This document shows, piece by piece, positions 1 to 5,412 of a stretch of DNA of 5,412 bases. The position numbers were made by a program, and so were the translations under genes. Positions within the stretch are counted from its first letter, which is position 1. Every line of letters begins with the position of its first letter. The stretch is from Alphaproteobacteria bacterium (GTDB lineage: Bacteria; Pseudomonadota; Alphaproteobacteria; Micavibrionales; UBA2020), in the NCBI GenBank assembly GCA_018971405.1, contig JAGXAX010000110.1:1-5412 (forward strand), given 5' to 3'. Below the pieces are notes generated by a model. The model worked only from the letters and a program-made list of their open reading frames with translations, was not told the DNA's origin and ran no database searches.

Positions 1-52
1 ATCTGATAAAATATTGATTTTATTTATATTTTAAATGCGCGTTCTCAACTGC
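1..52. other. AT-rich intergenic edge with A/T inverted repeats
   Basis: This stretch lies downstream of the minus-strand kinase-like gene that ends at 53. It is almost pure A/T for its first 36 bases. It holds two overlapping perfect inverted repeats: ATAAAAT (6-12) with ATTTTAT (17-23), and TAAAATAT (7-14) with ATATTTTA (26-33). Neither stem contains G or C, so neither is a convincing intrinsic terminator, although one could weakly fold in the 3' UTR of the kinase transcript. No gene is visible here. Confidence 0.4.
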
Positions 53-736
53 CTAAAAATCCCAGACCGGCTGCATGGCCCGAAAATCCGGCAGCTTCGC
101 TTTTGCGACCTCATATTCAGCCAGAACAAGGGATTTGAACGGCACATATATGAAATTCTTCAAGGCTTCCTTGGGCGCATAGCCAAAAACCCCGAAATCG
201 ATGATGCCCGTGAGTTTTTTCGTGACCGGATCGACCATGATGTTGTTTGTGTGCAGATCATGATGGCAGGCGAACATCCCCGCCTTCGGCGGCAGGGCCT
301 CGGCGATGCCGACGACGCAGTCCACGATGTCGTGCGCGAGGGCGCGCGTTTCCGCATCGCCCAAAAGCGCGAGCACGTCGGACAGCATCACGCCCGGCAT
401 GCGCGTCATGCCGTAAAAGCAGGCCTCCTTGCCGACGCAGGTGATTTTCGGAACCGGCAGCCCATGCCCCTCCAATTGGGAAAGGAGTTCATGCTCGCGG
501 TCGAAGTACGAATGGTCGGAACCGCACAACAGCCAGCCCTGCGGCCCTTTGAAAACCTCGTCGCCGATAAACACCGTGTGGGCGCATCCGCCCTGCTCGG
601 GGAAGTAGGCCATCTGCCCTTTCAGGTCAGGGCGCTCGCGCAGCACGGCTTCGAGAAAATCGCTGCCCGACGGCTCGTCCCGCTTCGCAGCGGCGCGCGA
701 GAAAGCTTCCATGAGGCCTGTTTTATACTTTTCCAT
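53..736 (-). CDS. small APH-fold phosphotransferase-like protein (copy 1)
   Basis: A 227-residue protein with the aminoglycoside/choline-kinase (APH) fold pattern. The N-lobe has a candidate ATP-binding lysine in DEVFKGP (K63), followed by a FDREHELLSQLEG helix (79-90) that should carry the lysine-pairing glutamate. The catalytic loop is HHDLHTNN (158-165), giving D160 as catalytic base and N165 as metal ligand. IIDFG (178-182) supplies the Mg-binding D180. It would transfer phosphate from ATP to a small molecule in the cytoplasm; the substrate cannot be inferred. Only about 45 residues follow IIDFG, so it is short for the family (about 260-300). The start is taken as the ATG at 736. A TTG two codons upstream lies at the predicted transcription start and has no ribosome site. 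An internal ATG at 712 is possible but would remove the segment preceding the conserved LMEAFSR. It is a paralogue of the next gene, roughly half identical by eye. The fold call is firm, the function unknown. Confidence 0.85.
   Translation of the reverse strand: MEKYKTGLMEAFSRAAAKRDEPSGSDFLEAVLRERPDLKGQMAYFPEQGGCAHTVFIGDEVFKGPQGWLLCGSDHSYFDREHELLSQLEGHGLPVPKITCVGKEACFYGMTRMPGVMLSDVLALLGDAETRALAHDIVDCVVGIAEALPPKAGMFACHHDLHTNNIMVDPVTKKLTGIIDFGVFGYAPKEALKNFIYVPFKSLVLAEYEVAKAKLPDFRAMQPVWDF
541..568. repeat. 28-bp exact repeat shared by the two kinase-like genes (first copy)
   Basis: These 28 bases are identical to 1406-1433 and encode the same ATP-lysine region (IGDEVFKGP) in both paralogues. 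The surrounding DNA is similar but diverged. It marks the best-conserved stretch of an old tandem duplication and is not an independent mobile repeat. Confidence 0.85.
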
Positions 737-743
737 GGGCAAA

Positions 744-771
744 AATTTAACATAAGATAAATTTTTGTCAA
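744..771 (-). promoter_or_regulatory. candidate sigma70 promoter of kinase-like copy 1, leaderless
   Basis: On the minus strand there is a perfect -35 TTGACA (771-766), a 16-nt spacer and a -10-like TAAATT (749-744). The expected transcription start falls at about 737-736, on or next to the ATG at 736. No purine-rich ribosome site precedes that ATG. Together these point to a leaderless message and argue against the TTG at 742 as start. Transcription start is inferred from spacing only. Confidence 0.5.
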
Positions 772-860
772 TGGCAATTCATGGGGGGCGATCACGGGGA
801 ATGGCCATGAGGCGCACTCTGCCGCTTTACCCCGTTGGAAACATGAGGACGCGACAGTTT

Positions 861-1646
861 TTATAAAAGAATGACAGCGGGTTGATTAAGAGCCGGATCC
901 GACGGCGCGTAGCGCGACTTTGCCCCCTGCGGGGAGTCCGGCAAGACGGACTTCCTTTCTTCCAGCGCCGCCGTGACCAGCCGGTTGAAGACCCAGTTTT
1001 CGATCCATCTCGGGGCGAGATCATTCTTGGTCACGTCGCACGCCATCCCGAAATCGATAATGCCCGTAAGCTTTTTCGTGGCCGGATCGACCAGGATGTT
1101 CGGTTCGCGCAGATCCCCCTGCAGGGCATAGAGACCGTCTTCGCGCGGCAGTTTTTGCGCCATGCCGATCACGAAATCCGCCACTTCTTCCGCAAGGCTT
1201 TTCATCTCGTCTTCCGTCATCTCCCGCTGCACGCCGTCGAGCGTCACGCCCGGCAGGCGCGTCATACCGTAGAAAACCGCCTCCTTGCCGCGGCAGGTGA
1301 CACGCGGCACGGGGAGGCCCTTGCCCTCCAGTTCCTGCAGGACATCGGCCTCCCTGTCGAAACTTTTGACATGCTCGTCGACGCTTCTCACATAGGTCGA
1401 GGGGCGCGGCCCTTTGAAAACCTCGTCGCCGATGATCACCGTGTAGCCGAAGCATCCCTGCGACGGAAAATAGGCCATTTCACCCTGTAAATCCGGCCGC
1501 TCGCGCAAGATCGCCTCAAGGAACCGGTTGCCCGAGCCCTCCGGTTGCGCCGCCGCTTTCGAGAAGGCGCCGCAAAGCCCCCCTGCATTATCCGGCGCTT
1601 GTTCCAGCGGTTTTCCTGTCACTCTTGAAAAGGCTTCCATTAACAT
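861..1646 (-). CDS. small APH-fold phosphotransferase-like protein (copy 2)
   Basis: A 261-residue paralogue of the neighbouring gene, on the same strand and 124 nt upstream of it. The candidate ATP lysine is K78 in DEVFKGP, and the FDREADVLQELEG helix follows at 97-109. The catalytic loop reads QGDLREPN (176-183): D178 and N183 are kept, but the usual first His is Gln and a second His is Arg. D198 in IIDFG (196-200) is the Mg ligand. The loop change could alter substrate or activity, although the phosphotransfer core is present. The N-terminus is about 15 residues longer than copy 1 and repeats itself: MEAFSR (3-8) and GAFSK (26-30), offset by about 22 codons, both resemble the single MEAFSR of copy 1. 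The C-terminal tail (about 231-261) is unlike copy 1. The start at 1646 is chosen over ATG 1640 on promoter spacing. No ribosome site is seen. The substrate is unknown. Confidence 0.83.
   Translation of the reverse strand: MLMEAFSRVTGKPLEQAPDNAGGLCGAFSKAAAQPEGSGNRFLEAILRERPDLQGEMAYFPSQGCFGYTVIIGDEVFKGPRPSTYVRSVDEHVKSFDREADVLQELEGKGLPVPRVTCRGKEAVFYGMTRLPGVTLDGVQREMTEDEMKSLAEEVADFVIGMAQKLPREDGLYALQGDLREPNILVDPATKKLTGIIDFGMACDVTKNDLAPRWIENWVFNRLVTAALEERKSVLPDSPQGAKSRYAPSDPALNQPAVILL
1406..1433. repeat. 28-bp exact repeat shared by the two kinase-like genes (second copy)
   Basis: This is the partner of 541-568, in the same orientation and lying inside the second kinase-like gene at the corresponding codons (around K78). 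The long exact match between otherwise diverged copies could reflect constraint on the ATP-binding loop or a past gene-conversion tract. Confidence 0.85.
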
Positions 1647-1652
1647 AAGAAT

Positions 1653-1661
1653 AACATATCA
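1653..1661 (-). promoter_or_regulatory. candidate extended -10 of kinase-like copy 2, leaderless
   Basis: The minus strand reads TGATATGTT (1661-1653), an extended -10 (TGn followed by TATGTT). Transcription would start about 7 nt on, at the ATG at 1646. No good -35 sits at 16-18 nt; a TTAACA occurs at about 20 nt. No Shine-Dalgarno lies before the ATG. The geometry matches that of copy 1, which strengthens an otherwise weak call. Confidence 0.4.
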
Positions 1662-1711
1662 GAAATCACTAAAAAATATGTTAATAAACATAAACCTTTG
1701 ACTTTTCACCC

Positions 1712-1740
1712 CTGAAGTGCCATTTTCCCGTTTGTAAAAT
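1712..1740 (+). promoter_or_regulatory. candidate pnp promoter
   Basis: TAAAAT (1735-1740) matches the -10 consensus at five of six positions and is preceded at 17 nt by CTGAAG (1712-1717), a poor -35 with three matches. Transcription would start near 1747 and give a leader of about 67 nt. A second option is TTGACT (1698-1703), but its 17-nt partner CATTTT is weak. The sequence does not decide between them. Confidence 0.35.
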
Positions 1741-1762
1741 AAGGTGAAAAAGTAAGTAAAGG

Positions 1763-1791
1763 GCCGTCCGTATCCCTTATTGGCGGGCGGC
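1763..1791 (+). promoter_or_regulatory. pnp 5' leader hairpin
   Basis: GCCGTCCG (1763-1770) pairs with CGGGCGGC (1784-1791) over 8 bp, including one U-G wobble, around a 13-nt loop. No T tract follows, so it is not an intrinsic terminator. It lies 22 nt before the pnp start and 9 nt before the ribosome site. In E. coli a leader stem of pnp is cut by RNase III and then used for autoregulation by PNPase. This hairpin sits in the right place for such a role here, which is inference. Confidence 0.5.
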
Positions 1792-1800
1792 GATATTAGT

Positions 1801-1806
1801 AAAGGA
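1801..1806 (+). promoter_or_regulatory. pnp ribosome binding site
   Basis: AAAGGA lies 7 nt before the ATG at 1814, a standard Shine-Dalgarno spacing. It confirms that start, as does the good match of the encoded N-terminus to PNPases. Confidence 0.8.
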
Positions 1807-1813
1807 CTAATAG

Positions 1814-3934
1814 ATGTTCAACATCGTTAAAAAGGAACTGAACTGGGCCGGCAAGAAGCTGACCCTCGAAACCGGCAAGATCGCCCGTCAGGCAGACGGC
1901 GCCGTCATGGTCACCTACGGCGAGAGCACCGTGCTCGTCACCGCCGTGGCCGCCAAGCAGCCGAAGCCGGGGCAGGATTTCTTCCCGCTCTCGGTGCATT
2001 ATCAGGAAAAATATTCCGCGGCCGGCAAGATCCCCGGCGGCTTCTTCAAGCGCGAAGGCAGGCCGACGGAGCGCGAGACGCTGATCTCCCGCCTCATCGA
2101 CCGCCCGATCCGCCCGCTGTTCCCCAAGGAATTCCTCAACGAAACGCAGATCATCGCGACCGTGCTGTCCTACGACCTGCAGCATGAAACGGACATCGCC
2201 GGTCTCGTCGGCGCTTCCGCCGCGCTGACCATCTCGGGCGTGCCGTTCATGGGCCCCGTCGGCGCCGCGCGCGTCGGCTACATCAACAACGAGTTCGTCC
2301 TCAACCCGACCACTGACGAAATGAAGGACAGCAAGCTCGACCTCGTCGTCGCCGGCACCAAGGAAGGCGTGCTGATGGTCGAATCCGAAGCGCACGAACT
2401 CCCCGAAGACGTGATGCTCAAGGCCGTGATGTTCGGCTGGAAGGGCTTCCAGCCGGTCATCGACCTCATCATCTCGATGGCCGAGAAATGCGCGAAGGAA
2501 CCCTGGGCGATCCCCGCCCCCGCCTATGACGAAAAGGCGCTGGAGCAGAAAGTCCGCGCCCTCGTGACGGACGAGTTCAAGGCCGCTTACGCCATCCGCG
2601 AAAAGCAGGAACGCTACGCCAAAAAGGACGCCGCGAAAGCGAAGGCGGTCGAAGCGCTCGTTTCGACTGAAGAAGGCTCGCCCGTCACCAAGTCCGTCAT
2701 TGAGGCGCTGTGCAAGCACGTCGAGGCCGACATCGTGCGCAACGGCATCCTCGACACCGGCAACCGCATCGATGGCCGCGACACCAAGACCATCCGCCCC
2801 ATCCTCGCGGAAGTCGGCGTGCTGCCGCGCGTCCACGGCTCGGCGCTTTTCACCCGCGGCGAGACGCAGGCGATCGTCGTCACCACCCTCGGCACCGCCG
2901 ACGACGAGCAGATCATCGACAGCCTCTCCGGCGAATACAAGCAAACCTTCATGCTGCACTACAACTTCCCGCCCTACTCGGTCGGCGAAGCGGGCCGCAT
3001 GGGCTCTCCGGGCCGCCGCGAAATCGGCCACGGCAAGCTCGCCTGGCGCGCCATCCACCCGCTGCTGCCGGAGAAGGAAAAGTTCCCCTACACCGTCCGC
3101 ATCGTCTCCGAAATCACCGAGTCCAACGGCTCCTCCTCGATGGCGACCGTCTGCGGCTCGTCCCTCGCGCTGATGGACGCCGGCGTGCCGATGCCGCAGC
3201 CGATCGCGGGCATCGCCATGGGCCTGATCAAGGAGGGCAGCCGCTTCGCCGTCCTCTCCGACATCCTCGGCGACGAAGACCACCTCGGCGACATGGACTT
3301 CAAGGTCGCGGGCACGAAAAACGGCGTCACCGCCCTGCAGATGGACATCAAGATCACTTCCATTACGGAAGAAATCATGAAGATCGCCCTCGCGCAGGCG
3401 CATGACGGCCGCATCCACATCCTCGGCGAAATGGCCAAGGCGCTCACCTCCGCCCGTTCCGAACTGAACCAGAACGCGCCGCAGATCGTCACCATGACCA
3501 TCCCGAAGGACAAGATCCGCGACGTCATCGGCTCCGGCGGTTCGGTCATCCGCGAAATCGTCGCGCAGACCGGCGCCAAGATCGACATCGAGGACGACGG
3601 CACCGTGCAGGTTGCCGCCGTCAACGCCGACAGCATCAAGGCCGCCGTGGACTGGATCAGGGGCCTCACCGCCGTTCCGGAAGTCGGCGCGATTTACGAA
3701 GGCACCGTGGTCAAGATCATGGAGTTCGGCGCTTTCGTCAACATCCTGCCGAAGACCGACGGCCTCGTGCATATCTCGGAGCTCTCGACGCAGCGCGTCA
3801 AGCAAGTCTCCGACGTCGTCAAGGAAGGCGACAAGGTGCGCGTGAAATGCATCGGCCTCGACGAGCGCGGCAAGATCAAGCTCTCGATCAGGGCGCTGCA
3901 GAAGGAAGAAGACTCGCAAAAAGAAGCTGTCTGA
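1814..3934 (+). CDS. pnp: polyribonucleotide nucleotidyltransferase (PNPase)
   Basis: PNPase degrades RNA 3' to 5' by phosphorolysis, releasing nucleoside diphosphates. It acts as a cytoplasmic homotrimer, in many bacteria within a degradosome. The 706 residues match the usual length (711 in E. coli). Domains run: first RNase PH core (about 12-145, with FFKREGR at 77-83 lining the RNA channel), helical domain (about 242-323), second catalytic RNase PH core (about 325-535), KH (about 556-615, GSGG loop at 573-576) and S1 (about 625-692). Catalytic residues by homology to E. coli are intact: the serine cluster in NGSSSMA (438-444), D489 and D495 in [12 protein letters not shown], and K497. The tail after S1 is short and charged. 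The gene has its own ribosome site and leader hairpin and ends at a strong terminator, so it is probably monocistronic. The usual upstream partner rpsO is not adjacent; divergent kinase-like genes are there instead. Confidence 0.98.
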   Translation: MFNIVKKELNWAGKKLTLETGKIARQADGAVMVTYGESTVLVTAVAAKQPKPGQDFFPLSVHYQEKYSAAGKIPGGFFKREGRPTERETLISRLIDRPIRPLFPKEFLNETQIIATVLSYDLQHETDIAGLVGASAALTISGVPFMGPVGAARVGYINNEFVLNPTTDEMKDSKLDLVVAGTKEGVLMVESEAHELPEDVMLKAVMFGWKGFQPVIDLIISMAEKCAKEPWAIPAPAYDEKALEQKVRALVTDEFKAAYAIREKQERYAKKDAAKAKAVEALVSTEEGSPVTKSVIEALCKHVEADIVRNGILDTGNRIDGRDTKTIRPILAEVGVLPRVHGSALFTRGETQAIVVTTLGTADDEQIIDSLSGEYKQTFMLHYNFPPYSVGEAGRMGSPGRREIGHGKLAWRAIHPLLPEKEKFPYTVRIVSEITESNGSSSMATVCGSSLALMDAGVPMPQPIAGIAMGLIKEGSRFAVLSDILGDEDHLGDMDFKVAGTKNGVTALQMDIKITSITEEIMKIALAQAHDGRIHILGEMAKALTSARSELNQNAPQIVTMTIPKDKIRDVIGSGGSVIREIVAQTGAKIDIEDDGTVQVAAVNADSIKAAVDWIRGLTAVPEVGAIYEGTVVKIMEFGAFVNILPKTDGLVHISELSTQRVKQVSDVVKEGDKVRVKCIGLDERGKIKLSIRALQKEEDSQKEAV

Positions 3935-3958
3935 CCTCTTTGCTTTTTTTGAACTTCC

Positions 3959-3992
3959 AAAAACCCCCTTCCCCGCAAGGAAGGGGGTTTTT
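3959..3992 (+). terminator. intrinsic terminator of pnp
   Basis: A perfect 14-bp stem pairs AAAAACCCCCTTCC (3959-3972) with GGAAGGGGGTTTTT (3979-3992) around the 6-nt loop CCGCAA. The 3' arm ends in a run of five T. It begins 24 nt after the pnp stop. The A run on the 5' side could also let it act on the minus strand, but no minus-strand gene needs it. Confidence 0.92.
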
Positions 3993-4017
3993 ATCAGACG
4001 AGAGTGAAAGGCGAAAC

Positions 4018-4377
4018 ATGAGAATCATCCCCTTCCCCGCGGAACCGCTGGAAAATCCGGAATGGACGGAGGTCGCGCCGGAAAAAACCATTTCCGGCGC
4101 GCCGCAGGCCGCATATAAAATCCTCCATACCGGCAAGTCCGGCGATTTCTCGGCCGGCATTTATGAATGCACGGCGGGGAAATGGAAGGTCAGCTATACC
4201 GAAGACGAATTCTGCACCCTGATCGAAGGCAGGCTCCGCATGACCAGCGATGCGGGCGAGGTGCAGGAATTTCAGGCGCCGGACAGCTTTGTCATTCCTT
4301 CCGGCTATGCCGGCGTGTGGGAACCGCTGACGAAACTGCGCAAATTCTTTGCCATCCACGAGAAAACGGCGGTCTAA
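4018..4377 (+). CDS. small cupin protein, DUF861 (Cupin_3)-like
   Basis: A 119-residue single-domain beta-barrel protein. The core from about 50 to 105 (WKVSYTEDEFCTLIEGRLRM, then APDSFVIPSGYAGVWE) follows the pattern of the DUF861/Cupin_3 family, which includes the ureidoglycine aminohydrolase-type cupins. The canonical cupin metal-binding histidines of motif 1 are absent; acidic residues in TEDEF take that region, so metal binding and catalysis are uncertain. The function is unknown; a small-molecule binding or isomerase/hydrolase-like role is possible. The start at 4018 is set by AAAGG at 4006-4010, 7 nt upstream, and by the pnp stop and terminator lying just before it; longer in-frame readings back into pnp are spurious. 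Only 25 nt separate the terminator from this start and no promoter is apparent between them, so expression may rely on read-through from pnp. No signal peptide is seen. Confidence 0.85.
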   Translation: MRIIPFPAEPLENPEWTEVAPEKTISGAPQAAYKILHTGKSGDFSAGIYECTAGKWKVSYTEDEFCTLIEGRLRMTSDAGEVQEFQAPDSFVIPSGYAGVWEPLTKLRKFFAIHEKTAV

Positions 4378-4413
4378 ATCGCCTCGCCCGTGCTACCGGC
4401 AAGATACTGAAAA

Positions 4414-4454
4414 ATATGCCTTCTGAACGCGGCATGTTGACATTTCAGGCATAT
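4414..4454. repeat. inverted and direct repeats around the 4437 promoter
   Basis: ATATGCC (4414-4420) and GGCATAT (4448-4454) form a perfect inverted pair. With TGAA (4424-4427) and TTCA (4444-4447) they make an 11-bp imperfect palindrome with a 3-nt bulge. A third half-site, GGCAT, sits at 4431-4435; it can pair with ATGCC (4416-4420) and is a direct repeat of 4448-4452 at a 17-bp step. The elements flank and overlap the -35 and the spacer of the consensus promoter, as a repressor or activator operator would. A role as a weak 3'-end hairpin for the cupin transcript is an alternative. Confidence 0.55.
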
Positions 4455-4465
4455 ATTTATATAAT
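4437..4465 (+). promoter_or_regulatory. perfect-consensus sigma70 promoter
   Basis: TTGACA (4437-4442), exactly 17 nt, then TATAAT (4460-4465): every position of the housekeeping consensus is matched. Transcription should start near 4472 and give a leader of about 22 nt to the ATG at 4494. The in-frame ATG at 4467 lies upstream of that point, which excludes it and all earlier starts for messages from this promoter. Confidence 0.85.
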
Positions 4466-4493
4466 TATGAAAAGAATAACGGGGGTCAAAAAT

Positions 4494-5189
4494 ATGCTGG
4501 AGCCGCAAGTCATCACCGAACACGACGGGTTTCTCGTTGTCCGCGACGACCTCGTCAAAGGCGGCACCAAGCGGCGCGTCCTCACGCAGATGTTCAACGA
4601 CGTCGCGGCGAACGTGCTGGTCTACCCTTCGGTGCCGTTCGGCTCCGGCCCCGTCGCCGTCGCGGAGAGCGCGCGCGACACCGGCAAGCAGGCCATCCTC
4701 TTCTACCCCGACCGCAAGCGCGAAAACTGGAGCCAGCAAATGAAAGATGCCGAAGCCGCGGGCGCGCACATCGTCCTCGTCGCGGGCGGAAACCTGAAAA
4801 CCCTTATGAAACGGGCGCGGGACTATGCCGCCACCCGTCCGGACGCGCTCTGCCTCGCGCTCGGCTTCGATACGCCCGAATACGTGGAGAAGCTCGCGGA
4901 AATCGCCCGCGCCCTGCCCGTGAAGCCCAAGGAAGTCTGGTGCGCCACCGGCACAGGCACGATCAGCCGCGCGCTGCAAAAAGCATGGCCGGACGCCGAG
5001 CATCACGCCGTCGTCATCGACGACAGGGGCTCGACCGGCAACGCCAAACGCCATACGCTCTCCGCGGTTTTCAATCAGGCGGCCGCCAAGCCGCCTTTCC
5101 CCGCCTCCGCGCACTTCGAGGCGAAGGCTTGGGGCATCGTGAAGCGCGAAGGCCGCCCCGGCGCGCTCTTCTGGAACGTCGGCGTTTAA
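4494..5189 (+). CDS. compact PLP-dependent (fold-type II)-like protein
   Basis: A 231-residue protein resembling the ACC deaminase/D-cysteine desulfhydrase branch of the tryptophan-synthase-beta fold. VRDDLVKGGTKRR (16-28) mirrors the family's RDDL...GGNK.RK segment, making K26 the candidate Schiff-base lysine. SVPFGSGPVAVAESARDTGK (46-65) mirrors the substrate loop and helix normally written QSNH..A.A..A...G. ATGTGTISRAL (151-161) is a glycine-rich loop that could hold the PLP phosphate. True family enzymes have about 330 residues, so this version is about 100 shorter and may lack C-terminal cofactor contacts; the substrate-loop SNH is also replaced. It could be an active minimal enzyme, a binding protein or a decayed relative. 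The start at 4494 follows from the promoter; GGGGG (4481-4485) 8 nt upstream is the likely ribosome site. No signal peptide. The gene has its own promoter, so it is not obliged to be transcribed with the cupin. Fold assignment is by motif only. Confidence 0.72.
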   Translation: MLEPQVITEHDGFLVVRDDLVKGGTKRRVLTQMFNDVAANVLVYPSVPFGSGPVAVAESARDTGKQAILFYPDRKRENWSQQMKDAEAAGAHIVLVAGGNLKTLMKRARDYAATRPDALCLALGFDTPEYVEKLAEIARALPVKPKEVWCATGTGTISRALQKAWPDAEHHAVVIDDRGSTGNAKRHTLSAVFNQAAAKPPFPASAHFEAKAWGIVKREGRPGALFWNVGV

Positions 5190-5221
5190 CCTGTTCGAAT
5201 TAAACGGGAAATCAGGCGGCA

Positions 5222-5249
5222 TTGACATCGAACCACCCTATGGTACCTT
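5222..5249 (+). promoter_or_regulatory. candidate trxA promoter
   Basis: TTGACA (5222-5227) is a perfect -35. A 16-nt spacer leads to TACCTT (5244-5249), which keeps the three most important -10 positions (first T, A, last T). Transcription would start near 5256 and give a leader of about 37 nt. It suggests thioredoxin is expressed independently of the preceding gene. Confidence 0.5.
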
Positions 5250-5278
5250 TTGGCCACCCCGAAACCAAAGCCATTAGG

Positions 5279-5284
5279 AAAGGA
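5279..5284 (+). promoter_or_regulatory. trxA ribosome binding site
   Basis: A purine-rich AAAGGA lies 8 nt before the ATG at 5293 and resembles the pnp ribosome site. It fixes the thioredoxin start. Confidence 0.75.
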
Positions 5285-5292
5285 TATCCCCC

Positions 5293-5412
5293 ATGAAAAT
5301 CGTCACTGCCGCTGATTTTGAAGCCGAAGTCCTGAAATCCGAAAAACCCGTCCTCGTCGATTTCTTCGCCACCTGGTGCGGTCCCTGCAAGTCGCTCGCC
5401 CCGATCCTCGAA
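5293..5412 (+). CDS. trxA: thioredoxin, 5' part (runs off the window)
   Basis: The first 40 residues of a classical thioredoxin, cut by the window edge; the full family length is about 105. The segment [14 protein letters not shown] (20-33) contains the redox-active WCGPC motif, with catalytic cysteines C29 and C32, and D23 corresponds to the buried Asp (D26 in E. coli) that assists thiol chemistry. Thioredoxin reduces disulfides in cytoplasmic proteins such as ribonucleotide reductase and is itself recycled by NADPH-dependent thioredoxin reductase. The N-terminus starts directly with the folded domain and has no signal peptide, which supports the cytoplasmic form. It has its own ribosome site and candidate promoter. 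Confidence 0.95.
   Translation, partial: MKIVTAADFEAEVLKSEKPVLVDFFATWCGPCKSLAPILE

Noticed and set aside
35..760. A 241-codon plus-strand frame opposite kinase-like copy 1
   Set aside because: The minus-strand frame carries the kinase motifs and matches its paralogue. The opposing frame has no family features and also arises opposite copy 2, as expected of a shadow.
794..835. ACGGGG/CCCCGT inverted repeat between the kinase-like genes as a terminator of copy 2
   Set aside because: Only 6 bp with a 30-nt loop and no T tract on the minus strand; it could be chance in GC-rich DNA.
53..1646. Antibiotic-resistance phosphotransferase call for the kinase-like pair
   Set aside because: Only the general APH/choline-kinase fold motifs are visible. 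Nothing points to aminoglycoside or macrolide substrates, and the proteins are shorter than resistance enzymes.
2700..3405. Two long plus-strand frames inside pnp (157 and 231 codons)
   Set aside because: Arg/Pro/Ser/Ala-rich out-of-frame translations typical of GC-rich coding DNA, with no ribosome sites or recognisable motifs.
1796..3919. A 707-codon open frame on the minus strand covering almost all of pnp
   Set aside because: It is a mirror of the pnp codon pattern: the frame stays open because TTA, CTA and TCA are avoided in the GC-rich sense codons. Its translation is dominated by D, R, H, G, A and V with no family resemblance, and pnp is certain.
4167..4493. Upstream extension of the PLP-like gene to a 340-residue protein
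   Set aside because: The extra N-terminus overlaps the cupin gene in another frame and crosses the consensus promoter. The added residues look like out-of-frame translation.
5183..5206. Inverted repeat CGTTTAA/TTAAACG at the end of the PLP-like gene as a terminator
   Set aside because: The 7-bp stem is mostly A/T, the loop is 10 nt and no T tract follows, so terminator function is not supported.

Overview
The window looks like chromosomal DNA of a GC-rich alphaproteobacterium. The basis is the alphaproteobacterial character of the PNPase and its strongly G/C-ending codons, plus the 5' end of a thioredoxin gene. Genus cannot be told from the sequence alone. Genes are GC-rich, while the intergenic gaps at 1-52, 737-780 and 1641-1745 are AT-rich.

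Left third (53-1646), minus strand: two tandem paralogous genes for small APH/choline-kinase-fold phosphotransferase-like proteins. Both keep the catalytic Asp/Asn and the Mg-binding IIDFG motif, but their catalytic loops differ (HHDLHTNN versus QGDLREPN). Neither has a Shine-Dalgarno sequence. Each has a -10-like element placed so that transcription would begin at or next to the ATG, which suggests leaderless mRNAs. The AT-rich gap 1647-1813 separates them from the divergent pnp gene and contains a candidate pnp promoter and a GC-rich leader hairpin.

Centre (1814-3934), plus strand: a complete pnp gene for polynucleotide phosphorylase, with the full RNase PH-helical-RNase PH-KH-S1 architecture and intact active-site residues. 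It is closed by a strong intrinsic terminator (3959-3992). The gene immediately upstream is not rpsO, the usual partner.

Right third, plus strand: a small DUF861-type cupin (4018-4377) starts 25 nt after the pnp terminator. It is followed by a 231-residue protein that appears to be a compact fold-type II PLP (ACC deaminase/D-cysteine desulfhydrase-like) protein. That gene is preceded by a perfect-consensus sigma70 promoter (TTGACA-17-TATAAT) embedded in inverted and direct repeats, and the promoter fixes the start at 4494. The window ends inside trxA (5293 onward), which has its own candidate promoter and ribosome binding site.

No RNA genes, CRISPR arrays, insertion sequences or recognisable defence systems were found. 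The most unusual items are the leaderless kinase-like pair with its diverged active site, and the repeat-embedded consensus promoter driving the miniature PLP-fold protein.
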